Source of the DNA: Pseudomonas alkylphenolica
Lineage (GTDB): Bacteria; Pseudomonadota; Gammaproteobacteria; Pseudomonadales; Pseudomonadaceae
NCBI RefSeq assembly: GCF_016009175.1
Contig: NZ_JADUCM010000039.1
Location: 1 to 46,470, forward strand
Direction: 5' to 3'
DNA length: 46,470 nt
Positions 1-6,459 of this stretch are shown piece after piece. A program made the translations under genes and the position numbers. Under the pieces are notes generated by a model. The model did not search any database and was not told the origin of the DNA. It worked only from the letters and a program-made list of their open reading frames with translations. Position 1 is the first letter of the stretch. The number at the start of each line of letters is the position of its first letter.

Positions 1-342
1 CCTCCAGCTCAGCGCCAACTGATCCGGCCCATTCGCGGGGTAAACCCCCTGCCCCCAGCCTCTGTCCGGGGGCGGGGGGGACCCGTGGGGGGGGGGGTTG
101 CCCCCCAAAAAAAACACCCCGGCGGGGGGCCCCCCCGCCGCCCCGCGGCCTTTGCCTGGTCGTTTTTGTAGTTCCCGGTGCGGATCGCCTTTGACCCGCG
201 AGAACGTTGTGGTGGTGCCGTTGTAGCAGGATAAAAGCAGGGACTGTGCCAACTGCCAAACCCCATGAAATCCGGGCTTCTACGCAGTTGGCCGGATGCA
301 GAACCGACCCAGCCTGGTGCAGCCCTCCCCCTTATGGGGCAT
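1..342. other. Contig-end region with homopolymer-rich, probably corrupted sequence
   Basis: No gene can be supported here. Bases about 60-130 are long runs of G, C and A, unlike the rest of the window, which has clean reading frames. Bases about 21-58 resemble one half of a Pseudomonas REP element (CCGGCCCATTCGCGGG-type start followed by a TAAACCC core), but with extra G and C bases. The following stretch looks like the other half after heavy miscalling. Bases 130-342 hold no convincing ORF. The 85-codon minus-strand frame is a low-complexity artefact. No clear terminator for nasA was seen. Confidence 0.6.
24..60. repeat. REP-like element, apparently damaged
   Basis: The sequence reads as a P. 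putida-type REP half-site: a CCGGCCCATTCGCGGG start, then a TAAACCC core and a cytosine-rich tail. The family consensus, from memory, is a 35-bp imperfect palindrome of this form. Extra G and C bases interrupt the match and the opposite arm cannot be read, probably because of sequencing error at a contig end. Confidence 0.4.
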
Positions 343-3300
343 TCAATAGACGTCGCGCAGGTAGCGCTTGCTGCGGTTCAGCTCGCTGACATAGGCATCG
401 GCCTGCTCATTGCTGAGTGCGCCGTGCTCGCGCACCACCTGCCTGAGCGCGGCATCGACATCCCGGGCCATGCGCCCTGCATCACCGCACACATAGAAGT
501 GCCCGCCCTCTTCCAGCCAGCGCCAGAGTTCACCACCCTGCTCAAGCATGCGCTGCTGCACATAGACCTTTTCTGCCTGGTCGCGGGAAAACGCCGTATC
601 CAGCCGCGTCAAATGACCTTCACGCTGCCAGGCCAGCAGTTCATCGCGATAGTAGAAGTCGCTGGCGGCTTTCTGCTCGCCAAACAGCAGCCAGTTACGC
701 CCCTTGCTGCCCTCGGCCTGACGCTCCTGCAAGAACGCCCGAAACGGCGCCACGCCAGTGCCGGGGCCGACCATGATCACCGGCGCGTCACTGTCCTTGG
801 GCAGCCGGAAATGCGCACTGGGCTGGGTGAAGATCGCCACGTCGTGCTGCCCGGCACGGTCTGCCAGGAAGGTCGAGCACACCCCTTTGCGCTGGCCATA
901 ACGCACGGTAGACAGGGTCAGGTGCACCTGATCGGGGTGTTGCCGGGGGCTGGAGCTGATCGAGTAGAGCCGCGGCTGCAACGGTTTGAGCAGGCTCAAC
1001 CAGGTCGCTTGATCCAGCGCCGGCTTGCAGGCCTGCATCAGGTCGATCAGTTGCTTGTCCCACAGCCAGTCCTTGAGCGCCGCTTTGTTCTGTGGTTTGA
1101 GCAAATCGACCAGAACAGGATCGCTGCCATGCTCGGCAAACGCTTCCAGCAACGCCGGCGTCACCCGGGCGATTTCCAGATGCTCGCTCAGGGCGGTGGC
1201 CAAGGGCATGTCGGCCTGACCGTTAAGGCTGACCGAAGCCGTGCCATCCAGGCGGGCTGCTGTCAGCCACTCATCAACCAGCTGCGGGCAGTTGCGCGGC
1301 CAGACACCCAGCGCATCACCGGCTTGATAGGTAAGGCCGCTGCCGGCCAGGTCGAAGACAATCTGCCGGGTTTCCTTGCTGGCGCCCGGGCTGTTGAGCA
1401 GGCGGTTTTCCAGCAACCGCGCCTGCAGAGGGTGCTGCTTGCTGAAGCCGGTGGTTGCCGGGACGGCCACGGTCGCCGTTGTGGTGGTGCCCACGTTGCC
1501 CAGTTTTGCAAGCAGCGCCTGTAGCCAGGGCGCGGCGTGTTGTTGGTAATCGCCGTCACAATCGACCCGCTCAAGCAGGCGCTGCCCGCCCAACTCAAGC
1601 AGGCGCTGATCAAGCTTGCGCCCAAAGCCACAGAATTGCTCGTAGCTGGAATCCCCCAGGGCCAGCACCGCGAACGGCAAACCGTCGCAGCGACCGGCCG
1701 ACTCAGCGTGCAAGCCCTGCCAGAACGCGGCACCGCTGTCTGGCGCTTCACCGTCACCGAAGGTGCTGGCAATCACCAACAGGCTGGCGGCACCGTCCAG
1801 CTGCGCCACGCTCACCTCGTCCATGCAGTTCAACTGTACCGCCAACCCGGCCTTGCGCAGCTGCTCGGCACAATGCTCGGCCAGGGCCTGGCTGTTACCG
1901 GTCTGCGACGCCCAGAGCAGCAGATGGCGGGCAGGCCCGGTCGCTGCCAGCGCCAAGGGCTGCGCCTGTGGCTGGGCGCTGCGGGAGAACAACCCGGCCA
2001 GCAGGCCATCGACCAGCAAGCGCCGCGCCGGGGTAAACGGCGCACTTGCAGGCAGGGTCGGTACCTCGTCGCGCATTGCAGGTGCGCTACGCAACCCCAG
2101 GACAAAACCGTGCATGTACTGTTGTTCTTCTGCAGCCAGGGACAGTTCAACGCAACTGTCCAGGCCCAGCAGACGACTCAGGGTGTCAGTCGCCATAGCG
2201 GCGGGCTCCTGTTGGATCTCGGTGGCGGGAATGCGCTGGCCGGCGACCCGGCTCAGGGCCACGGCGCAGTATTTGAAGGCGGGTTGCAGCGACACTGGAT
2301 CGACGGCATCGCTGGTCACGGCATTGATTGCCAGGTTTTCGCCATAGACATCGTTCCAGTGAAACGGCGTAAAACAGTTGCCCGGCAGTACCCGGGTGGT
2401 GATCCGCGCAGGCAATAGCGCCTGACCACGTCGCGAGCGCACCTGCACCTGGTCCTGCTCAGCAATGCCCAGGCGCTCGGCGTCTTCGGGATGAAGCTCG
2501 ACAAAGGGCCCGGGATCGAGTTTGTTCAGCGCCGAGACCTTGCCGGTCTTGGTCAGGGTGTGCCACTGATGCTGGACGCGACCGGTGTTGAGCACCAGCG
2601 CGAACTCGTCGTCGGGCAACTCGGCCGCCGGCAACCACGGCCGGGCGAAGAAGCGCGCTTTGCCACTGGCAGTCGGGAAGGCAATGGCCGGTGTATTGCC
2701 GTGCACATCGACATGCAGGGTCTGGCTGACGCCGTCATTGCGATAGCGCAACGGGCTGCGCGAATCGTCACGGCCGGGCTCGCAGGGCCACTGCCGCGGC
2801 GCCTGGCGCAGGTCGGCATAGTGCACACCGCGCAGGTCGTAGCCGGTGGCGGGGTTCCAGGCCTGGCGGATCTCGTCGAACACCGTTTCGGCAGTGGCGT
2901 AGCTGAACGCCTCGTGAAAGCCCATGGCGCAGGCGATCCGGGCAATGATCTGCCAGTCGGGCAGGCTCTCACCCGGCGGCTCGACGGCCTGGCTCATCAA
3001 CGTCAGGTTGCGCTCGGAGTTGATCATCACTCCTTCGCCTTCGGCCCACAGCGCCGCCGGCAGGAGAATATCGGCGTAACGGTTGGTCTCGGTGTCGACA
3101 AAAGCGTCCTGGGTGATCACCAGTTCCGCCGCTTGCAGGCCCTCGATCACCTGCTGGCGATTGGCGACGCTGGCCACCGGGTTGCTGCAGATGATCCAGC
3201 AGGCCTTGATCTGCCCCGCCGCCATCTGCTCGAACAGCGCGACAGTACCGTCACCGGCCTCGCTGCGCAGGCTGGCAGCGGGTATGTTCCAGAGCTGCTC

Positions 3301-4392
3301 GACGAATGCACGGTCGGCCTCGACCAGCGCCGAGCGCTGCCCGGGAAGCCCCGGGCCCATGTAACCCATTTCCCGCCCGCCCATGGCGTTCGGCTGCCCG
3401 GTCAGCGAGAAAGGCCCGGCACCTGGCCGGCAGATCGCCCCGGTGGCCAGGTGCAGGTTGCACAGGGCGTTGGATTGCCAGGTGCCATGGATGCTCTGGT
3501 TCAGGCCCATGGTCCAGCAACTCATCCATTCCGGCGCCTGCCCGATCCACGCGGCCGCCTGGCGAATATCGGCTTCGGCCAGCCCGGTGATGGCGGCAAC
3601 CCGCTCGGGGGTGTAGTCCTGCAGAAAGGCCGGTAGCGCTTCCCAACCTTCGGTGTATTGGGCAATAAATTCCGCATCGCAGTGCCCCGCCTGGTGCAGC
3701 AGGTACAGCAGGCCGTTGAGCAGCGCCAGGTCGGTGCCGGGCTTGATCTGCAGAAACAGGTCCGCTTTGTCGGCGGTGGCGTTGCGCCGTGGATCGACGA
3801 CGATCAACCGCGCACCGGCCTTGAGCCGGTCGAGCAGGCGCAAGAACAGAATCGGGTGACAGTCGGCCATGTTCGCGCCGATGACAAAAAACACCTCGGC
3901 ACGTTCAAAGTCCTGATAGCTGCCCGGCGGCCCGTCAGCCCCCAGCGACTGTTTGTAACCACTGCTGGCGCTGGCCATGCACAGGCGCGAATTGGATTCG
4001 ATGTGCCGGCTGCGCACGAAGCCTTTGGCCAGTTTGTTGATCAGGTACTGGGCTTCCAGCGACATTTGCCCGGAGACATAAAACGCCAGGGCATCGGGCC
4101 CATGCGTGTCGAGTATCGCGCGCTGGCGCGCGCCCGCCTGGGCAATGGCTGCATCCATCGCGGTCTGCACCGGGTCGCGCTGGCGCTGGTTGCGCACGTA
4201 CGCGAACTCCATGCGCCCCGACTCGCGCAAAGGCAGATGCGCGGTCAGCCCTTTGGTGCACAGACGACCAAAGTTGCTGGGGTGCTGTTTGTCACCACTG
4301 ATCTTGGTCACGCGGTTGCCTTCAACCGTCATGACGATGCCGCACCCTACTCCACAATATGGGCAAACGCTGCGCACGCTGGTGCTGCTCAT
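343..4392 (-). CDS. nasA: Assimilatory nitrate reductase fused to CysJ-type flavoprotein reductase
   Basis: Cytoplasmic enzyme reducing nitrate to nitrite for nitrogen assimilation; 1349 aa. The N-terminal ~760 residues are a molybdopterin bis-guanine-dinucleotide oxidoreductase with a [4Fe-4S] motif C10-x2-C13-x3-C17-x27-C45. A flavodoxin (FMN) domain follows at about 815-950 (WASQTGNSQ). A CysJ/CPR-like FAD-NADPH module reaches the C-terminus (RLYSISSSP, then GPGTGVAPFRAF), ending in the usual KRYLRDVY-like tail. The fusion suggests that NADPH electrons pass through FAD and FMN to the molybdenum centre without a separate NasB-type subunit. The ATG at 4392 was chosen over an upstream in-frame start because AGGAGG sits 8 bases before it and the Fe-S motif then lies at its normal place. 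A terminator-bearing leader precedes it. nirBD is not in the window. Confidence 0.95.
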   Translation of the reverse strand: MSSTSVRSVCPYCGVGCGIVMTVEGNRVTKISGDKQHPSNFGRLCTKGLTAHLPLRESGRMEFAYVRNQRQRDPVQTAMDAAIAQAGARQRAILDTHGPDALAFYVSGQMSLEAQYLINKLAKGFVRSRHIESNSRLCMASASSGYKQSLGADGPPGSYQDFERAEVFFVIGANMADCHPILFLRLLDRLKAGARLIVVDPRRNATADKADLFLQIKPGTDLALLNGLLYLLHQAGHCDAEFIAQYTEGWEALPAFLQDYTPERVAAITGLAEADIRQAAAWIGQAPEWMSCWTMGLNQSIHGTWQSNALCNLHLATGAICRPGAGPFSLTGQPNAMGGREMGYMGPGLPGQRSALVEADRAFVEQLWNIPAASLRSEAGDGTVALFEQMAAGQIKACWIICSNPVASVANRQQVIEGLQAAELVITQDAFVDTETNRYADILLPAALWAEGEGVMINSERNLTLMSQAVEPPGESLPDWQIIARIACAMGFHEAFSYATAETVFDEIRQAWNPATGYDLRGVHYADLRQAPRQWPCEPGRDDSRSPLRYRNDGVSQTLHVDVHGNTPAIAFPTASGKARFFARPWLPAAELPDDEFALVLNTGRVQHQWHTLTKTGKVSALNKLDPGPFVELHPEDAERLGIAEQDQVQVRSRRGQALLPARITTRVLPGNCFTPFHWNDVYGENLAINAVTSDAVDPVSLQPAFKYCAVALSRVAGQRIPATEIQQEPAAMATDTLSRLLGLDSCVELSLAAEEQQYMHGFVLGLRSAPAMRDEVPTLPASAPFTPARRLLVDGLLAGLFSRSAQPQAQPLALAATGPARHLLLWASQTGNSQALAEHCAEQLRKAGLAVQLNCMDEVSVAQLDGAASLLVIASTFGDGEAPDSGAAFWQGLHAESAGRCDGLPFAVLALGDSSYEQFCGFGRKLDQRLLELGGQRLLERVDCDGDYQQHAAPWLQALLAKLGNVGTTTTATVAVPATTGFSKQHPLQARLLENRLLNSPGASKETRQIVFDLAGSGLTYQAGDALGVWPRNCPQLVDEWLTAARLDGTASVSLNGQADMPLATALSEHLEIARVTPALLEAFAEHGSDPVLVDLLKPQNKAALKDWLWDKQLIDLMQACKPALDQATWLSLLKPLQPRLYSISSSPRQHPDQVHLTLSTVRYGQRKGVCSTFLADRAGQHDVAIFTQPSAHFRLPKDSDAPVIMVGPGTGVAPFRAFLQERQAEGSKGRNWLLFGEQKAASDFYYRDELLAWQREGHLTRLDTAFSRDQAEKVYVQQRMLEQGGELWRWLEEGGHFYVCGDAGRMARDVDAALRQVVREHGALSNEQADAYVSELNRSKRYLRDVY

Positions 4393-4415
4393 CTGCCGAC
4401 CTCCTGCTGACGCAA

Positions 4416-4475
4416 ACAAAAAGGCGCCCTGCTGCCTCGGCTTGTAAAAACAAGCGGAAGCAACACGGCGCCTTT
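4416..4475 (-). terminator. Intrinsic terminator/attenuator in the nasA leader
   Basis: On the minus strand a long hairpin pairs AAAGGCGCC with GGCGCCTTT, and most bases between them also pair, around a TTTT-type loop. The descending arm runs into TTTTTGTTT, and the nasA start codon is only ~25 bases further on. A strong terminator inside a leader, directly before the gene it would silence, is the arrangement of NasT/NasR-controlled nitrate-assimilation leaders. Read-through would need an antiterminator. Confidence 0.85.
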
Positions 4476-4486
4476 GTCGTGAACGG

Positions 4487-4506
4487 GGCAATCTGCGTTG
4501 ATTGCC
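4487..4506 (-). promoter_or_regulatory. ANTAR-type hairpin with AACGCA hexaloop (nasA leader)
   Basis: Minus-strand RNA would fold as GGCAATC-AACGCA-GATTGCC, a perfect 7-bp stem closing a six-base loop with A at position 1 and G at position 4. That is the loop signature bound by ANTAR-domain antiterminators such as NasR and NasT. It lies just upstream of the leader terminator. A second stem-loop at 4528-4549 (8 bp, loop AAACTG) has A1 but C4, and overlaps the sigma-54 match. It would only be transcribed from a more distal promoter. Confidence 0.65.
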
Positions 4507-4521
4507 GGATAGACAGGCATA

Positions 4522-4537
4522 AGCAAAGCCCGCGCCA
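4522..4537 (-). promoter_or_regulatory. Sigma-54 promoter match for nasA
   Basis: The minus-strand sequence TGGCGCGGGCTTTGCT matches the RpoN consensus TGGCAC-N5-TTGCT at all but one fixed base, with the required 10 bases between the -24 GG and the -12 GC. It predicts a start near 4511, giving a leader of ~119 nt that contains the AACGCA hairpin and the terminator. NtrC activation under nitrogen limitation is inferred. No NtrC site was delimited. Confidence 0.6.
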
Positions 4538-4641
4538 GTTTGCGCAGGCCAGCAACAACGGGGACATCGAGCATAATCGACAGTGGCGGACGCACCGTCA
4601 TGGGGAGTGCTGCACCACGCCGAGGCGCTTGGTGAAGCGCA

Positions 4642-4672
4642 GAAACAAAAAAAGCGACCCTAAGGTCGCTTT
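4642..4672 (-). terminator. Intrinsic terminator after the tRNA-Val/Asp unit
   Basis: AAAGCGACC and GGTCGCTTT form a 9-bp stem with a CTAA loop. On the minus strand it is followed by a run of seven T residues. It lies ~45 bases downstream of the tRNA-Asp 3' end and separates tRNA transcription from nasA. Confidence 0.85.
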
Positions 4673-4715
4673 CTCTGTGGCTTCCGGGTGTTCAGTGGGC
4701 CCTGGAAGCTAAATA

Positions 4716-4792
4716 TGGCGCAGCGGACGGGACTCGAACCCGCGACCCCCGGCGTGACAGGCCGGTATTCTAACCGACTGAACTACCGCTGC
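4716..4792 (-). tRNA. tRNA-Asp (anticodon GUC)
   Basis: 77-nt cloverleaf including an encoded CCA. The acceptor stem pairs GCAGCGG with CCGCTGC and the discriminator is G. The anticodon loop CTGTCAC gives GUC, and the T-loop reads TTCGAGT. It is the second gene of a two-tRNA transcript, 20 nt after tRNA-Val. Confidence 0.97.
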
Positions 4793-4812
4793 GCGATACA
4801 CTTGAAGACGAG

Positions 4813-4888
4813 TGGTGGGTGATGACGGGATCGAACCGCCGACCCTCTGCTTGTAAGGCAGATGCTCTCCCGGCTGAGCTAATCACCC
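4813..4888 (-). tRNA. tRNA-Val (anticodon UAC)
   Basis: 76-nt cloverleaf with encoded CCA. The acceptor stem pairs GGGTGAT with ATCACCC, the anticodon loop TTACAAG gives UAC, and the T-loop is TTCGATC. It is the first gene of the pair and is preceded by a strong sigma-70 promoter. Confidence 0.97.
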
Positions 4889-4908
4889 TTCGTCTCGGTG
4901 TGGCGCGC

Positions 4909-4937
4909 ATTCTACGGAGCACCGAACACTCTGGCAA
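4909..4937 (-). promoter_or_regulatory. Sigma-70 promoter of the tRNA-Val/Asp unit
   Basis: On the minus strand TTGCCA and TAGAAT are separated by exactly 17 bases, followed by a GC-rich stretch (GCGCGCC) before the start site. A GC-rich discriminator is typical of stable-RNA promoters under stringent control. The predicted start is ~15 bases upstream of tRNA-Val. Confidence 0.8.
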
Positions 4938-5046
4938 GCACTTTTTTAAAAAAATTTTTCAGGCGTTCCAAAGACTTAGCGGACTTGGCCTGAAGTGCCT
5001 GCTCGGAGAATAATGCCCTCCTTATATGGAAGGAGAGATTCACCCC

Positions 5047-5967
5047 ATGTGGTTCAAAAACCTGCTGACCTATCGCCTGACCCAGGATGTCCCGTTCGAA
5101 CCCGAAGCGCTGGAAACCGCTCTGGCCAGCAAGCCGGCGCGCCCCTGCGCCAGCCAGGAGTTGACCACCTATGGTTTCGTCGCGCCGTTCGGCAAAGGCG
5201 AAGATGCTCCCCTGGTCCACGTCAGTGGCGACTTCCTGCTGATTGCTGCGCGTAAAGAAGAACGCATCCTGCCTGGCAGCGTCGTGCGTGACGCGGTCAA
5301 GGAAAAGATCGACGAGATCGAAGCCGAACAGATGCGCAAGGTGTACAAGAAGGAACGCGACCAGATCAAGGACGAGATCATCCAGGCCTTCCTGCCGCGT
5401 GCCTTTATCCGCCGCTCGATGATCTTCGCTGCCATTGCCCCCAAGCAAGGCCTGATTCTGGTCAACTCGGCCAGTGCCAAGCGTGCCGAAGACCTGCTCT
5501 CGACCCTGCGTGAAGTGATGGGCTCGCTGCCGGTGCGTCCGGTGACGGTGAAGATCGCCCCGAGCGCGACCATGACCGACTGGGTCAAGACCCAGCAAGC
5601 CGCGCCTGACTTCTATGTACTGGACGAGTGCGAACTGCGCGACACCCATGAAGACGGCGGTATCGTGCGCTGCAAACGTCAGGACCTGACCAGCGACGAA
5701 ATCCAGCTGCACCTGGGCACCGGCAAGGTGGTCACGCAATTGTCCCTGGCCTGGCAGGACAAACTGTCGTTCGTGCTCGACGACAAAATGGTCATCAAGC
5801 GCCTGCGCTTTGAAGAATTGCTGCAGGACCAGGCCGAAGAAGATGGCGGCGACGAAGCCCTGGGCCAGCTCGATGCCAGCTTCACCCTGATGATGCTGAC
5901 CTTTGGCGAGTTCCTGCCGGCGCTGTTCGAAGCCCTCGGCGGTGAAGAGATTCCGCAAGGGGTCTAA
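5047..5967 (+). CDS. rdgC: Recombination-associated protein RdgC
   Basis: 306 aa, the usual RdgC length. RdgC is a nucleoid-associated, ring-forming DNA-binding protein that restrains RecA filament formation in proteobacteria. The N-terminus MWFKNLLTYRLT and the tail (FTLMMLTFGEFLPALFEALGG) are characteristic. The ATG at 5047 was chosen over one 21 bases upstream because AAGGAGAG lies 10-16 bases before it and the family begins MWFKN. It stands alone between the divergent tRNA unit and the sugE riboswitch. Confidence 0.95.
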   Translation: MWFKNLLTYRLTQDVPFEPEALETALASKPARPCASQELTTYGFVAPFGKGEDAPLVHVSGDFLLIAARKEERILPGSVVRDAVKEKIDEIEAEQMRKVYKKERDQIKDEIIQAFLPRAFIRRSMIFAAIAPKQGLILVNSASAKRAEDLLSTLREVMGSLPVRPVTVKIAPSATMTDWVKTQQAAPDFYVLDECELRDTHEDGGIVRCKRQDLTSDEIQLHLGTGKVVTQLSLAWQDKLSFVLDDKMVIKRLRFEELLQDQAEEDGGDEALGQLDASFTLMMLTFGEFLPALFEALGGEEIPQGV

Positions 5968-6048
5968 AGATGTAAGCCACAAGCTGCAAGCTGCAAGTCA
6001 GAGCAGGCGCCGCCCCGCTTGAAGCTTGAGGCTTGCAGCTTTAAGCTA
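5968..6048. repeat. Intergenic inverted repeat after rdgC
   Basis: AAGCTGCAAGC at 5981-5991 is the exact reverse complement of GCTTGCAGCTT at 6031-6041. Shorter degenerate copies of the AGCTTGCAGCTT unit flank it. It resembles the AAGCTGCAAGCT-type hairpin repeats seen between Pseudomonas genes and may act as the rdgC terminator, but no T-run follows. Confidence 0.6.
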
Positions 6049-6055
6049 CCGAACT

Positions 6056-6104
6056 GTGAGGACGGCCTCACGACGCACCGCGTGACCATTCCGGGGACGG
6101 CCCC
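6056..6104 (+). promoter_or_regulatory. Guanidine-II (mini-ykkC) riboswitch
   Basis: Two hairpins carry the same ACGG loop: GTGAGG-ACGG-CCTCAC at 6056-6071 and GGGG-ACGG-CCCC at 6093-6104, joined by a 21-base linker. Tandem stem-loops with ACGR loops define the mini-ykkC/guanidine-II class, whose hairpins dimerise through loop-loop contacts when guanidinium binds. A GGAGA ribosome site at 6116-6120 and the sugE start follow directly, which fits translational control. Confidence 0.92.
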
Positions 6105-6126
6105 ATCACTTTGATGGAGACCCTGC

Positions 6127-6444
6127 ATGTCCTGGATCATCCTGTTTTTCGCCGGCCTGTTCGAAGTCGGCTGGGCCGTCGGCCTGAAATACACCGATGG
6201 CTTTTCCCGCCCTCTGCCCACCGTACTGACTGTCGGCGCCATGGTCATCAGCCTTGGCCTGCTCGGCCTTGCGATGAAAGAACTGCCGCTGGGTACCGCC
6301 TATGCGATCTGGACCGGCGTCGGTGCGGTTGGCACGGTGATCGCCGGCATCATCCTGTTCGGTGAGTCCATGGCCCTGTTCCGCCTGATCAGCGTCGCGC
6401 TGATCATTTGCGGCCTGGTCGGGCTCAAGGTCAGCGCCAGCTGA
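6127..6444 (+). CDS. sugE: Guanidinium exporter, SMR family (Gdx/SugE)
   Basis: 105-aa inner-membrane protein with four hydrophobic helices, the standard small-multidrug-resistance size. Gdx proteins export guanidinium in exchange for protons. The central acidic residue is E13 in FAGLFEVGWAVGLKYTDGF, a signature separating SugE/Gdx from EmrE-type exporters. The ATG at 6127 follows GGAGACCCTGC. The guanidine-II riboswitch immediately upstream supports guanidinium as the physiological substrate. The stop codon lies within a perfect inverted repeat. Confidence 0.95.
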   Translation: MSWIILFFAGLFEVGWAVGLKYTDGFSRPLPTVLTVGAMVISLGLLGLAMKELPLGTAYAIWTGVGAVGTVIAGIILFGESMALFRLISVALIICGLVGLKVSAS

Positions 6445-6449
6445 CCTTG
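6426..6449. terminator. Inverted repeat over the sugE stop codon, possible bidirectional terminator
   Basis: CAAGGTCAGC-GCCA-GCTGACCTTG is a perfect 10-bp stem with a four-base loop. It contains the sugE TGA and ends 11 bases before the end of the convergent gene. No T-run follows on either strand, so terminator function is only inferred. Confidence 0.5.
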
Positions 6450-6459
6450 AGCGAGCGGA

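Noticed and set aside
265..1524. Long plus-strand frame of 419 codons opposite nasA
   Set aside because: Antisense shadow of a high-GC gene; no domain, no ribosome site, and nasA itself is certain. The same holds for other long antisense frames over rdgC, crbS, hda, purM and the cob genes.
4528..4549. Upstream 8-bp hairpin as canonical first ANTAR stem-loop
   Set aside because: Its loop AAACTG lacks G at position 4 and it overlaps the sigma-54 site, so it is not claimed as a bona fide ANTAR element.
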